Assembly (NCBI RefSeq): GCF_934668725.1
Contig: NZ_CAKUOF010000003.1
Coordinates: 186,001-250,000 of the forward strand
DNA from: an uncultured Dysgonomonas sp.
GTDB lineage: Bacteria > Bacteroidota > Bacteroidia > Bacteroidales > Dysgonomonadaceae
Length of the DNA stretch: 64,000 bases
Reading direction: 5' to 3'
The first letter of the stretch is position 1. Every line of letters starts with the position of its first letter. The notes below the pieces were generated by a model. The model made no database searches. It saw nothing but the letters and a program-made list of their open reading frames with translations, and was not told the DNA's origin. Positions 46,745-53,547 of this stretch are shown here, in pieces. The position numbers and the translations under genes are program-made.

Positions 46745-46758
46745 AGGGACTCATACCT
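46745..46758 (-). repeat. Decayed palindrome copy upstream of plsC
   Basis: On the minus strand ATAAAAAGGTATGAGTCCCT keeps the AATAAAAAGGT half of the element; the second arm has mismatches. It is in the gene-sense direction for plsC. Confidence 0.4.
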
Positions 46759-46864
46759 TTTTATCACATATAGCCGCATGAGGCATAGTTGACAGGATAT
46801 TCCATATATAAAATAGTCGTTATCCCGATCAGTGGTTGATATTATATGTTCAATTAAATTATTC

Positions 46865-47286
46865 TTCTACGCGCAATCGAAGATTGCTTGTATTCCTTTT
46901 GCCCAAATCCGCAAAAGGAATCAAAAAGGCTTTGTGCTGCGTGGCTCGCCTGTCTGACTAAAGCTTACAGGCTAAACTAAACCTACTCCTATCGGCACGT
47001 TTAGTTTTACGCCTGCTTCGCTTGTCAGCCAACGGCTGTGCCACTGATGCACCGGGGCTGACGCTCGTATTTTTTTTGTCCGTCAGGCTTCCCGACCTTG
47101 CCGATTGCACGGGGTACCCGCAGGGCGAAGAAAGCGTTAAGAAACAAAAGGATATCAACGATAAATGTTTTTCTTTTGTTTTAGCTTTCGAGTCCATAGC
47201 GGGTCGGGCAAAGAGGCTCAGTCTTGATCTTTTGTTTCGTTTTGCATCAAGGCAAAATGAAAAACAAACCCAAAGGGTGCGTTAGG
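46865..47286. other. Strongly folded, GC-richer non-coding island
   Basis: About 420 bases that look richer in G and C than the neighbourhood and are packed with inverted repeats. They are: GCAATC-GAA-GATTGC (46873-46887); ATTCCTTTTGC with GCAAAAGGAAT (46892-46921, perfect); GCCTGT with ACAGGC (46948-46972); AAACTAAAC with GTTTAGTTT (46974-47007); CAGCC-AAC-GGCTG (47026-47038); and near the end TTTCGTTTTGC with GCAAAATGAAA around ATCAAG. Two overlapping reading frames (plus 47022-47285, minus 46958-47197) have no family likeness. It is probably a structured RNA, a repeat element, or the remains of an integrated sequence; I cannot name it. Confidence 0.55.
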
Positions 47287-47409
47287 AAAATTGAACATAT
47301 ATTATAAATACTGATTCACATTATTTACTGCTATTCAATAAAAAGCAGATTGGAGATCACCATACACAGTTAAATTCTTACATTTGCCATGTTTTTCACA
47401 CTCATAATC

Positions 47410-48213
47410 ATGGAAGAAGATTTAAAGAAACATAACCCCGAAGGCTCGGAATTACGAAACTTACAACTCAAGATGCTTGATATTCTGAGCACTGTAACAT
47501 CTATTGCCGATAAGCATAATATACCTTATTGGTTGAGCGGAGGCACACTCTTGGGAGCAGCTCGTCATGGAGGGTTCATACCTTGGGACGACGATATTGA
47601 TATTGAATTACTTCTGCCTGATTACAAAAAGCTACTGAAAGTTCTTCGTAAAGAGCTTCGCGAAGACATGTATCTGCAAACTCCTAAAGATAAGGGCTAC
47701 CGCTTGCTATTTTCGAAAGTAAGAGATCGTAACTCTATTGTATATGAAGAGGATGATGCCCTCGATAATTATACAGAAAAAGGCATCTATATAGATATTT
47801 TCCCAGAGGAACGCAGCTACAAACCGCTAAAAAATATTGTTGATTTTTTTTACGGAAGAGCTTTTCGCAGACTAAAACGAGGAAAACCATTCCATTCACT
47901 TACTTACTTTTATCAGTATAGCTTATCTCTTATTTTATACCCAATCGGAGTCATATTAATGGGATTTGCCCGCGGTTTATGTGCAATTACCCAACCTGAT
48001 AATATCCTTCATAGTTATGGTATTGGTAATACAACCAATCATCACGCCCGTTATATGTTTCCTCTTAGCCGTATCGTATTTGAAGGAAAATCATTTTCGT
48101 GTCCGGGCAATACCGATGCCTATCTCACAAAACAGTACGGAAATTATATGCAGATTCCACCTAAGGACAAAAGGGCAACCCATTTACTAAAAGTAAGCTA
48201 TATAAACCATTAA
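47410..48213 (+). CDS. LicD-family phosphotransferase
   Basis: Transfers phosphocholine-type or related phospho-groups onto surface sugars. The start is taken at the second methionine (MEEDLKKHNPEG, 47410), because a TACATTTG -7 box at 47379-47386 would place the transcript start near or past the first ATG (47389). The LicD motif IPYWLSGGTLLGAARHGGFIPWDDDIDIEL (in parts: WLSGGTLLGAARH, IPWDDDIDIEL) holds the metal-binding Asp residues at about 60-66. Later blocks include GIYIDIFPEE. It is a lone gene next to a folded island and ends 3 bases from a convergent gene, so its partner glycan is unknown. Confidence 0.9.
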   Translation: MEEDLKKHNPEGSELRNLQLKMLDILSTVTSIADKHNIPYWLSGGTLLGAARHGGFIPWDDDIDIELLLPDYKKLLKVLRKELREDMYLQTPKDKGYRLLFSKVRDRNSIVYEEDDALDNYTEKGIYIDIFPEERSYKPLKNIVDFFYGRAFRRLKRGKPFHSLTYFYQYSLSLILYPIGVILMGFARGLCAITQPDNILHSYGIGNTTNHHARYMFPLSRIVFEGKSFSCPGNTDAYLTKQYGNYMQIPPKDKRATHLLKVSYINH

Positions 48214-48216
48214 ACT

Positions 48217-48945
48217 TTATTGGTTCAGAAGTTTATCTATGGCACTCTGAATTAAAGGCTTCATGATGAGATATCCCTCTCCATTGGGATGCACCCCATC
48301 CTCACTGTATATGGGGTTAAAAGCGCCATTTTCATCAACTAGATGAGAATAATAATCTACATAAGTCAGGTTGTTTGCTTCTGCATATTGGCGAATACAC
48401 GAGTTTAATGATTTTACCTTTGCAGGTGCACCTTGCACCTTCTTGTTCCAATCGAATGTTACAGCCGGAAGTACAGAGGTAAGAATCACTTTTATATTAT
48501 TTGCTTGTGCCAAATCGACCATCGAAATAATATTATCTACCGTACGTTTTTCGTCATATTCGCCTGTATTTTCGGCAATATCATTTATGCCTCCACCGAT
48601 AACAACGATGCGAGGGTGCAGATTAATTACATCTTCTCTGAACCGGCCTAGAATTTGAGGTGTGGTTTGCCCGTTAATTCCTCTATTGACATACCGGTTG
48701 GACGTAAAGAAAACAGAATCGAATTTCAGCCAGTGCTTAGTTATAGAATTACCTATAAAGACAACCCGGTTAGAATCTGAAGGTTCTTTCAACAACGCGT
48801 CATTTTCTTCTTGATAATAATGAATTAAAGCCCATTCCTTCGCTTGTTGCTTTCTTCGGTCTTTCATAAAAAAGAATCCGCCAACTAAAACCAATACACC
48901 TGCAAATATCAACAAATAAACAATAGAACTCCTTTTCATATACAA
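48217..48945 (-). CDS. SGNH/GDSL-family hydrolase, membrane-anchored
   Basis: A 242-residue esterase-like protein with an N-terminal membrane anchor (about 8-28). The four SGNH blocks are visible: VVFIGNSITKHW (catalytic Ser in GNSI), GINGQTT with the conserved Gly, GGINDIA with Asn, and DGVHPNGEGY with the catalytic Asp-x-x-His. Relatives act as acyl-ester hydrolases on lipids or on acetylated glycans. The start could be 48939 (MKRSS). It lies convergent with the LicD gene and 19 bases downstream of a small exported protein gene. Confidence 0.9.
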   Translation of the reverse strand: MYMKRSSIVYLLIFAGVLVLVGGFFFMKDRRKQQAKEWALIHYYQEENDALLKEPSDSNRVVFIGNSITKHWLKFDSVFFTSNRYVNRGINGQTTPQILGRFREDVINLHPRIVVIGGGINDIAENTGEYDEKRTVDNIISMVDLAQANNIKVILTSVLPAVTFDWNKKVQGAPAKVKSLNSCIRQYAEANNLTYVDYYSHLVDENGAFNPIYSEDGVHPNGEGYLIMKPLIQSAIDKLLNQ

Positions 48946-48964
48946 CTCAAAACTATTGGGCTAC

Positions 48965-49234
48965 TTAAAGCTTCTTCAATACTATATTTCTTTTTACTGC
49001 TGCAGTTATCTGAGCAAAAAAATCTTTCACTTCGGTGTATTGAGAACGGTTATATCGTCCGGATATTATATCAATATCCTGAATATAGATGATTTTGTCT
49101 CCATCGACCGTTGTTTTTACCTTTATTGAACCGAATGTTGTGTTTACATCCAGATCTTTTGGCAAGGCCTCCGAATATACGAAAACTAAACATACAAAAG
49201 ATACTAAGAGTAAATATAAATAACGACTTCGCAT
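48965..49234 (-). CDS. Small exported protein resembling the DUF3857/DUF3858 C-terminus
   Basis: An 89-residue protein with a signal peptide (MRSRYLYLLLVSFVCLVFVYS, in part). The rest is similar in pattern to the C-terminal end of the DUF3857 transglutaminase-like proteins of Bacteroidetes: FGSIKVKTTVDGDKIIYIQDIDI (in part), YNRSQYTEVKDFFAQI, and the usual end NIVLKK. No upstream portion of such a protein is present, so this may be a stand-alone domain or a remnant. It lies 19 bases upstream of the GDSL gene, in the same direction, so they probably share a transcript. Confidence 0.55.
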   Translation of the reverse strand: MRSRYLYLLLVSFVCLVFVYSEALPKDLDVNTTFGSIKVKTTVDGDKIIYIQDIDIISGRYNRSQYTEVKDFFAQITAAVKRNIVLKKL

Positions 49235-49325
49235 AAATCACATAGATGAAATTCCATTCTTAATAGATAAAATATCATCAATTATTTCTATATTTGAAGA
49301 TCACTCATTTATAAAATAGTTTAAT

Positions 49326-49685
49326 ATGATTTATGCAATAATTTTAATTGTGCTGGGGCTCATTGCTACTTTATTCAATAAAAAGCCTGTAAATAAACAA
49401 GCAATAACCGTCAAAGCTTGGCTTGCACCCTTGTTTATTATCTGGGGAACGGTAGGAATTGTAATTCTGAATACTATCAGGTACAGTGTGATTGATGAGA
49501 ATGCAACGTACTGGGCTTTGCTAATTTTAGGTAGTTCGATCGAAATAATTATAGCTCTGTTCTTTATTTACAGATCGATAAAATTAAAGAAGAACCCTCA
49601 GCCAGATGATAAGCTTTTTCTACCCCAAAATATTCTGGGTATTCTTGCCATCTTGACCGGTATAGCAACCATCATCGTTAAATAA
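49326..49685 (+). CDS. Small three-span membrane protein, unknown function
   Basis: A 119-residue protein with three predicted membrane spans, about 2-18 (IYAIILIVLGLIATLF), 30-50 (AWLAPLFIIWGTVGIVI) and 66-86 (ALLILGSSIEIIIALFFIY), and a fourth short hydrophobic stretch near the end (NILGILAILTGIATIIV). Charged residues flank each span. Not recognised as a named family. It has a very good terminator and is divergent from the small exported-protein gene. Confidence 0.65.
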   Translation: MIYAIILIVLGLIATLFNKKPVNKQAITVKAWLAPLFIIWGTVGIVILNTIRYSVIDENATYWALLILGSSIEIIIALFFIYRSIKLKKNPQPDDKLFLPQNILGILAILTGIATIIVK

Positions 49686-49705
49686 CGATATAACGGCATA
49701 AAAAT

Positions 49706-49742
49706 AAAAAGTCCCTTAAGTATTACGCTTAAGGGACTTTTT
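49706..49742. terminator. Bidirectional terminator, 15-bp perfect stem
   Basis: AAAAAGTCCCTTAAG pairs with CTTAAGGGACTTTTT around a 7-base loop. It lies between the small membrane protein and the convergent NTF2-like gene. Confidence 0.9.
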
Positions 49743-49750
49743 CGTATAGA

Positions 49751-50239
49751 TCAGAATGGTTTCTCGACGTGTGCATAAGGTACTTTGGCGACAATTTTCC
49801 AGGTACCATTAAATTTAAGCAACGAAATATAATCAGTAGCAATCAATTCACTATTTCTGAATAACATGACTTTAACGGCGGCAGCATTACCCGTAACATC
49901 AACCGACGCAAAATCATAGGTTAGTGTTCGCAATTCAGGATTTCCCTTATTGTCAAGCTTGTAATCATCTACTGCTTTCTTCCATTCCAAAAGAGGAAAC
50001 CTCTTCAATTCCTCACCATCTGCCGAGAAGATTGCAAAATCAGGATGAAACAACTCCAACATCTTATCTGTTTCCAGTTTATTGGCAACCGCATTGATGT
50101 ATTTCTCTTCTAACAGTTCTTTAATATGTTGTTTTTCCATATCGTTTATAGTTTCGGTTTGTTGTTTCGCTATCAGGGGTGTCATTAATAACACCAGAGA
50201 TAGTATTGTTAATAGTTTTCTCTTTATCATTATCTTCAT
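49751..50239 (-). CDS. Exported NTF2/SnoaL-like protein
   Basis: A 162-residue protein with a signal peptide (about 1-24; the start could be MIKRKLL at 50230). The mature part, ELLEEKYINAVANKLETDKMLELFHPDFAIFSADG (in parts) and KFNGTWKIVAKVPYAHVE, fits the putative lumazine-binding/SnoaL-like (NTF2 fold) family, which binds small molecules. It is the last gene of the minus-strand unit that begins with the monooxygenase (51433), in a cluster likely controlled by the MerR regulator. Its target molecule is unknown. Confidence 0.8.
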   Translation of the reverse strand: MKIMIKRKLLTILSLVLLMTPLIAKQQTETINDMEKQHIKELLEEKYINAVANKLETDKMLELFHPDFAIFSADGEELKRFPLLEWKKAVDDYKLDNKGNPELRTLTYDFASVDVTGNAAAVKVMLFRNSELIATDYISLLKFNGTWKIVAKVPYAHVEKPF

Positions 50240-50257
50240 GTGTTTCGAATTATTTAC

Positions 50258-51037
50258 TTAATTAGTTGTTAATCCTCCGTCTACAGCCATTATTGATCCG
50301 GTAATCCATTTGGCCTGTTCCGAAGCTAAGAATAAAGCAGCTTCTGCAACATCCTCTGATTCCCCGATTGTTCCCATAGGATAGATAGTTTGGATCATTT
50401 CCTTAAACCGTTGCTGTTCATGAGGCGAAAGCTTTTCGATATTCAGGTTTAACTGTGGAGTCTGGATGCTTCCCGGTGCTATGGCATTTACACGGACTCC
50501 TTTTTTACCTATCTCGAAAGCGAGCGATTTTGTAAAAGAATCTATTGCTCCCTTAGTTAAGGAATAAGCTGTAGAATCTCTTCCCGATAGCATCCTGTGA
50601 GAGAAATAAGATGAAATATTGATTATATTTCCTTTTGTCTCAATCAGTGATTCCAGTAAATATTGAGTCAAAAAATAAGTCGCTCTGATATTTAAGTTCA
50701 GGTGCATATCTAATGCCTCTTCACTTGTTTCCGAAAAAGGAATAAAGCGTCCAATCCCTGCATTATTCACCAATATATCCACGTGTGGAATTGCTTTCAA
50801 TATCTTCTCCGATACAGTTTTAACGGAAGAAAGTACACCTAAATCAGCTGCAAATATGTGTACTTCTTTTCCGATTGCAAATAATTCGCGTTTTACTTGT
50901 TCCAGTTTATCCTCATTTCGGGCAATAAGTACGATATGAGCTCCATTGACTGCAAATATTTTAGCAATCGCTAAGCCAATACCATCGCTTCCGCCTGTTA
51001 TTACGGCGTATTTATCTTTTAAAATTTGTCTATCCAT
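50258..51037 (-). CDS. Short-chain dehydrogenase/reductase
   Basis: A NAD(P)-dependent oxidoreductase of 259 residues, started at MDRQILKDKYAVITGGSDG (51037); a longer frame from 51088 adds 17 residues. Classical SDR motifs are TGGSDGIGLAIA (nucleotide binding, about 12-23), NNAGIG, the catalytic Ser in NIISSYFS, YSLTKGAIDSF (Tyr-x3-Lys) and APGSIQTP. It ends with the MAVDGGLTT motif typical of the fatty-acid/3-oxoacyl reductase type. It lies between the monooxygenase-like and NTF2-like genes in the same direction. Confidence 0.95.
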   Translation of the reverse strand: MDRQILKDKYAVITGGSDGIGLAIAKIFAVNGAHIVLIARNEDKLEQVKRELFAIGKEVHIFAADLGVLSSVKTVSEKILKAIPHVDILVNNAGIGRFIPFSETSEEALDMHLNLNIRATYFLTQYLLESLIETKGNIINISSYFSHRMLSGRDSTAYSLTKGAIDSFTKSLAFEIGKKGVRVNAIAPGSIQTPQLNLNIEKLSPHEQQRFKEMIQTIYPMGTIGESEDVAEAALFLASEQAKWITGSIMAVDGGLTTN

Positions 51038-51142
51038 TTTATTTATTGTTATTAAGTCATCAGAACTGTCTATTGCTTTGGCAAGCAAAACAGCAATAGA
51101 TTGTTATGCTTTTAAAATGCATCATTAAATAGTTGATTTTAC

Positions 51143-51433
51143 TTATATTACCTCTTTATGATGAGTAGCTGATACAACCTCAAACAATCCTAAAGAGAAA
51201 CACTCTTGAGTATATTCACTTTTCATATGTAGATCGAGAGATGCTTCGTCTTTAAATATTTCCCAAAGGATAAATTCGTCCGGCTGTGCTTTATTTTGAA
51301 ATATCTTAAAGATTTCGCATCCCGCCTCTTTTACGGTTTCATGTACCAATTGAGAGACTGCAATCTTAAATTGCTCTATTTTATCTGCTTTACATTTCAG
51401 AACTACTGTTGATTCTACTTTTCTGTTATCCAT
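51143..51433 (-). CDS. Antibiotic-biosynthesis-monooxygenase-like (ABM) protein
   Basis: A 96-residue ferredoxin-fold protein of the ABM/quinol-monooxygenase group: ESTVVLKCKADKIEQFKIAV, ETVKEAGCEIFKIFQN, FILWEIFKDEASLDLHMKSEY (in parts). Such proteins oxidise or handle small aromatic compounds. It is divergent from the merR gene, with two copies of a MerR-type operator between them, so it is probably part of the same regulon. Confidence 0.85.
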   Translation of the reverse strand: MDNRKVESTVVLKCKADKIEQFKIAVSQLVHETVKEAGCEIFKIFQNKAQPDEFILWEIFKDEASLDLHMKSEYTQECFSLGLFEVVSATHHKEVI

Positions 51434-51469
51434 TTTTTTTAATTAAATTACATTGTAAGTTTTTTATCG

Positions 51470-51494
51470 ACAATTATTGTAAATAATCTACAAT
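51470..51494. promoter_or_regulatory. MerR-type operator copy 1
   Basis: ATTGTA-N7-TACAAT dyad (51476-51494), preceded by ACAATT. It overlaps the -33 region of the merR promoter and lies before the divergent monooxygenase gene. 21 of 24 bases are shared with copy 2, in the same direction. Confidence 0.7.
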
Positions 51495-51524
51495 TGCAAA
51501 TTAAGGATATATTATTTAGATTTG
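51494..51524 (+). promoter_or_regulatory. Promoter of the merR gene
   Basis: TTG (51494-51496), exactly 20 bases, then TAGATTTG (51517-51524), a perfect -7 box. Operator copy 1 touches the -33 element and copy 2 covers the likely start of transcription, so self-repression is likely. Confidence 0.75.
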
Positions 51525-51526
51525 CA

Positions 51527-51551
51527 ACAATAATTGTAATTAATTTACAAA
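51527..51551. promoter_or_regulatory. MerR-type operator copy 2
   Basis: ATTGTA-N7-TACAAA (51533-51551), ending at the base before the merR ATG. Same orientation as copy 1, with centres about 57 bases apart. Confidence 0.65.
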
Positions 51552-51857
51552 ATGGAAAAGAAGACAGATTTATCCTTTGATTTTGAGTTTCTTGACAAAT
51601 TAATTGTAGGCATCGGCGAAGTATCTCAGATAACGGGTATTCCTACAAGGCAAATCAGGTATTGGGAAGACAAAGGTATCATTACAAGCCTTACTGAGGA
51701 AGAAGGGAAAAACCGCAGATACGATTATAAGAACATCAAAAGAATGCTCTTAATTAAAGAATTGCTCGACGAGGGATACACTCTTGATGCTGCAACAAGC
51801 AAAATTCAGAACCGAATGGAAATGATAGAAGAGACTCTTAAGAAACTAAAGAGGTAA
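51552..51857 (+). CDS. MerR-family transcriptional regulator, minimal length
   Basis: A 101-residue repressor or activator with the winged-helix MerR fold: GEVSQITGIPTRQIRYWEDKGII (about 17-39, in parts) and the second helix pair KNRRYDYKNIKRMLLIKELLDEGYTLDAATSKI (in parts). There is a short C-terminal coiled coil and no sensor domain, so the ligand-binding part is very small. Operator copy 2 abuts its ATG. Divergent to the monooxygenase-SDR-NTF2 unit and upstream of the nitroreductase and exporter genes. Confidence 0.92.
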   Translation: MEKKTDLSFDFEFLDKLIVGIGEVSQITGIPTRQIRYWEDKGIITSLTEEEGKNRRYDYKNIKRMLLIKELLDEGYTLDAATSKIQNRMEMIEETLKKLKR

Positions 51858-51955
51858 TATTCAATAAAAATATATCCAAACGGAAAGGCTTTCTTCCATT
51901 TAATTCAGTAATTTTGACGACTTAATTAGGATATCATCTTTATTTCAAATACACT

Positions 51956-52591
51956 ATGGATTTTCTTGAACTCGCAAACAGAAGACAAAGTACCCGCAAA
52001 TACGATATAAACAGACCTGTAGAGCCTGAGAAAATCGAACGAATTATTGAGGCTGCACGCTTAGCACCTTCCGCATGCAATGCACAGCCGTGGCGTTTTG
52101 TGGTAGTAAACGAAGCCGAATTGATGGATGAATCTATTGATGCTATTTCAAATCCAGCCGAAGGAGAAACCCAGCCAGTACACTTCGTCATTGTTGATGA
52201 ATCGGAATTAAAGAATAAGGTTGCCGATGCGGCTTCTGCCCGATTACTTGGGATGAATCACTTTACAAAACAAGCTCCCATACACATTCTTCTTGTTGAA
52301 GAAAAAGTCAATCTCAGTTCCGGAATCGGAGGTGTAATTAAAGACAAGCATTTTGCTTATGTCGATATAGGTATTGCAGCTTCTCATATATGTCTTGCTG
52401 CCGAAGCCGAGGGATTAGGCAGTTGTATACTGGGCTGGTTTAATGAATCGAAGATTAAAAAGCTATTGAATATACCCGATTCGAAAAGGGTAATACTGGA
52501 TATACTGATAGGTTATCCTGCTCAGGAATTAAGACCTAAGAAACGTAAATCTATAGACGAAATAGTATCATACAATACATATAAGAAATGA
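51956..52591 (+). CDS. Nitroreductase-family flavoprotein
   Basis: An FMN-dependent oxidoreductase of 211 residues. NRRQSTRKYD (start region) and APSACNAQPWRF (about residues 36-47) bind FMN; GIAASHICLAAEAEGLGSCILGWF is the other family block. It may reduce nitro or quinone compounds with NAD(P)H. It follows the merR gene by 98 bases and overlaps the EamA exporter gene by 4 bases, so the two work together. Confidence 0.92.
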   Translation: MDFLELANRRQSTRKYDINRPVEPEKIERIIEAARLAPSACNAQPWRFVVVNEAELMDESIDAISNPAEGETQPVHFVIVDESELKNKVADAASARLLGMNHFTKQAPIHILLVEEKVNLSSGIGGVIKDKHFAYVDIGIAASHICLAAEAEGLGSCILGWFNESKIKKLLNIPDSKRVILDILIGYPAQELRPKKRKSIDEIVSYNTYKK

Positions 52592-53532
52592 AACTTTCTC
52601 AAAAGCAAGCAGGGCATATAACTATGTTCTGCGTTGTATCTTTCTTTGCGATCAATATTCCGATCAGCAAATATTTACTTCAAGCAGGATATATCAGCCC
52701 ATACGGATTGACTATTGCCCGCATGGTATTTGCAACTATTGCTTTTTGGATAGCTTCGCTTTTTGTTACCAAAGAACGTATCGACCGCAAAGATCACATC
52801 ACCATTTTTCTGGGAGGACTTTTGGGAATTACCTTCAATCAGGGACTTTTCATTTTCGGGTTGAATAATACCTCTCCCGTCGATGCATCCATAATCACTA
52901 CAAGCACTCCGCTTTTCGCCATGGTTATTGCTGCCCTTGTTCTAAAGGAACCAATAACAACAAAAAAAGTTTCAGGCGTATTATTAGGCGGAATCGGTGC
53001 TATTTTTCTGGTTTACACAAGCCATCATGGAGACGTATCCACTGATTCGAGTACTATAGGTAATATTGCCGTAGTATGCAGTTCGCTCAGTTATGCTTCT
53101 TATCTGGTTGTAACACGTCCTTTGAGTGCAAAATATTCGTCTATTACACTCATGAAATGGATGTTCTTGTATTCTACCATCATATTACTTCCATTTCTTT
53201 ATAAAGATTTGCTGAATGCTCCATTGTTCTCGCAATCCGAAACATTGCCTTATATTCTTATCAGCTATACATTGTTGTTTGCAACATTCATTGCCTATAC
53301 ACTTATCCCTGTGGCACAAAAGAGGATCAGAGCAACTACCATTTCGATGTACAACAACCTGCAACCTCTTATTGCATCATTTATAGCCATTGGTTTGGGG
53401 CAAGATCATTTCTCAGGAACTAAAGCCATATCAGGAATTATGATTCTGGTGGGTGTATATCTGGTTACTCAAAGTAAATCGAGAGCCGATGTGGAGGCCG
53501 AACAACAGACAGCAACTTCAGAAAGTAAATAA
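52588..53532 (+). CDS. EamA-family (drug/metabolite) exporter
   Basis: A 314-residue inner-membrane protein with about ten spans forming two EamA repeats (about 10-145 and 155-300). Typical blocks are FFAINIPISKYLL, LNNTSPVDASIITTSTPLFAMV and VCSSLSYASYLVVTRPL. It overlaps the nitroreductase gene by 4 bases (ATGA). It may export the product of the nitroreductase; substrate unknown. A short charged tail (KSRADVEAEQQTATSESK) follows the last span. Confidence 0.9.
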   Translation: MKLSQKQAGHITMFCVVSFFAINIPISKYLLQAGYISPYGLTIARMVFATIAFWIASLFVTKERIDRKDHITIFLGGLLGITFNQGLFIFGLNNTSPVDASIITTSTPLFAMVIAALVLKEPITTKKVSGVLLGGIGAIFLVYTSHHGDVSTDSSTIGNIAVVCSSLSYASYLVVTRPLSAKYSSITLMKWMFLYSTIILLPFLYKDLLNAPLFSQSETLPYILISYTLLFATFIAYTLIPVAQKRIRATTISMYNNLQPLIASFIAIGLGQDHFSGTKAISGIMILVGVYLVTQSKSRADVEAEQQTATSESK

Positions 53533-53547
53533 GACTCTTTACTACTC

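Noticed and set aside
46958..47197. 79-residue open frame on the minus strand
   Set aside because: Same reasons; its composition (Ser, Arg, Lys) looks like translated structured DNA rather than a protein.
47022..47285. 87-residue open frame on the plus strand
   Set aside because: It overlaps another frame on the opposite strand, has no family likeness and sits in the folded island; likely chance.
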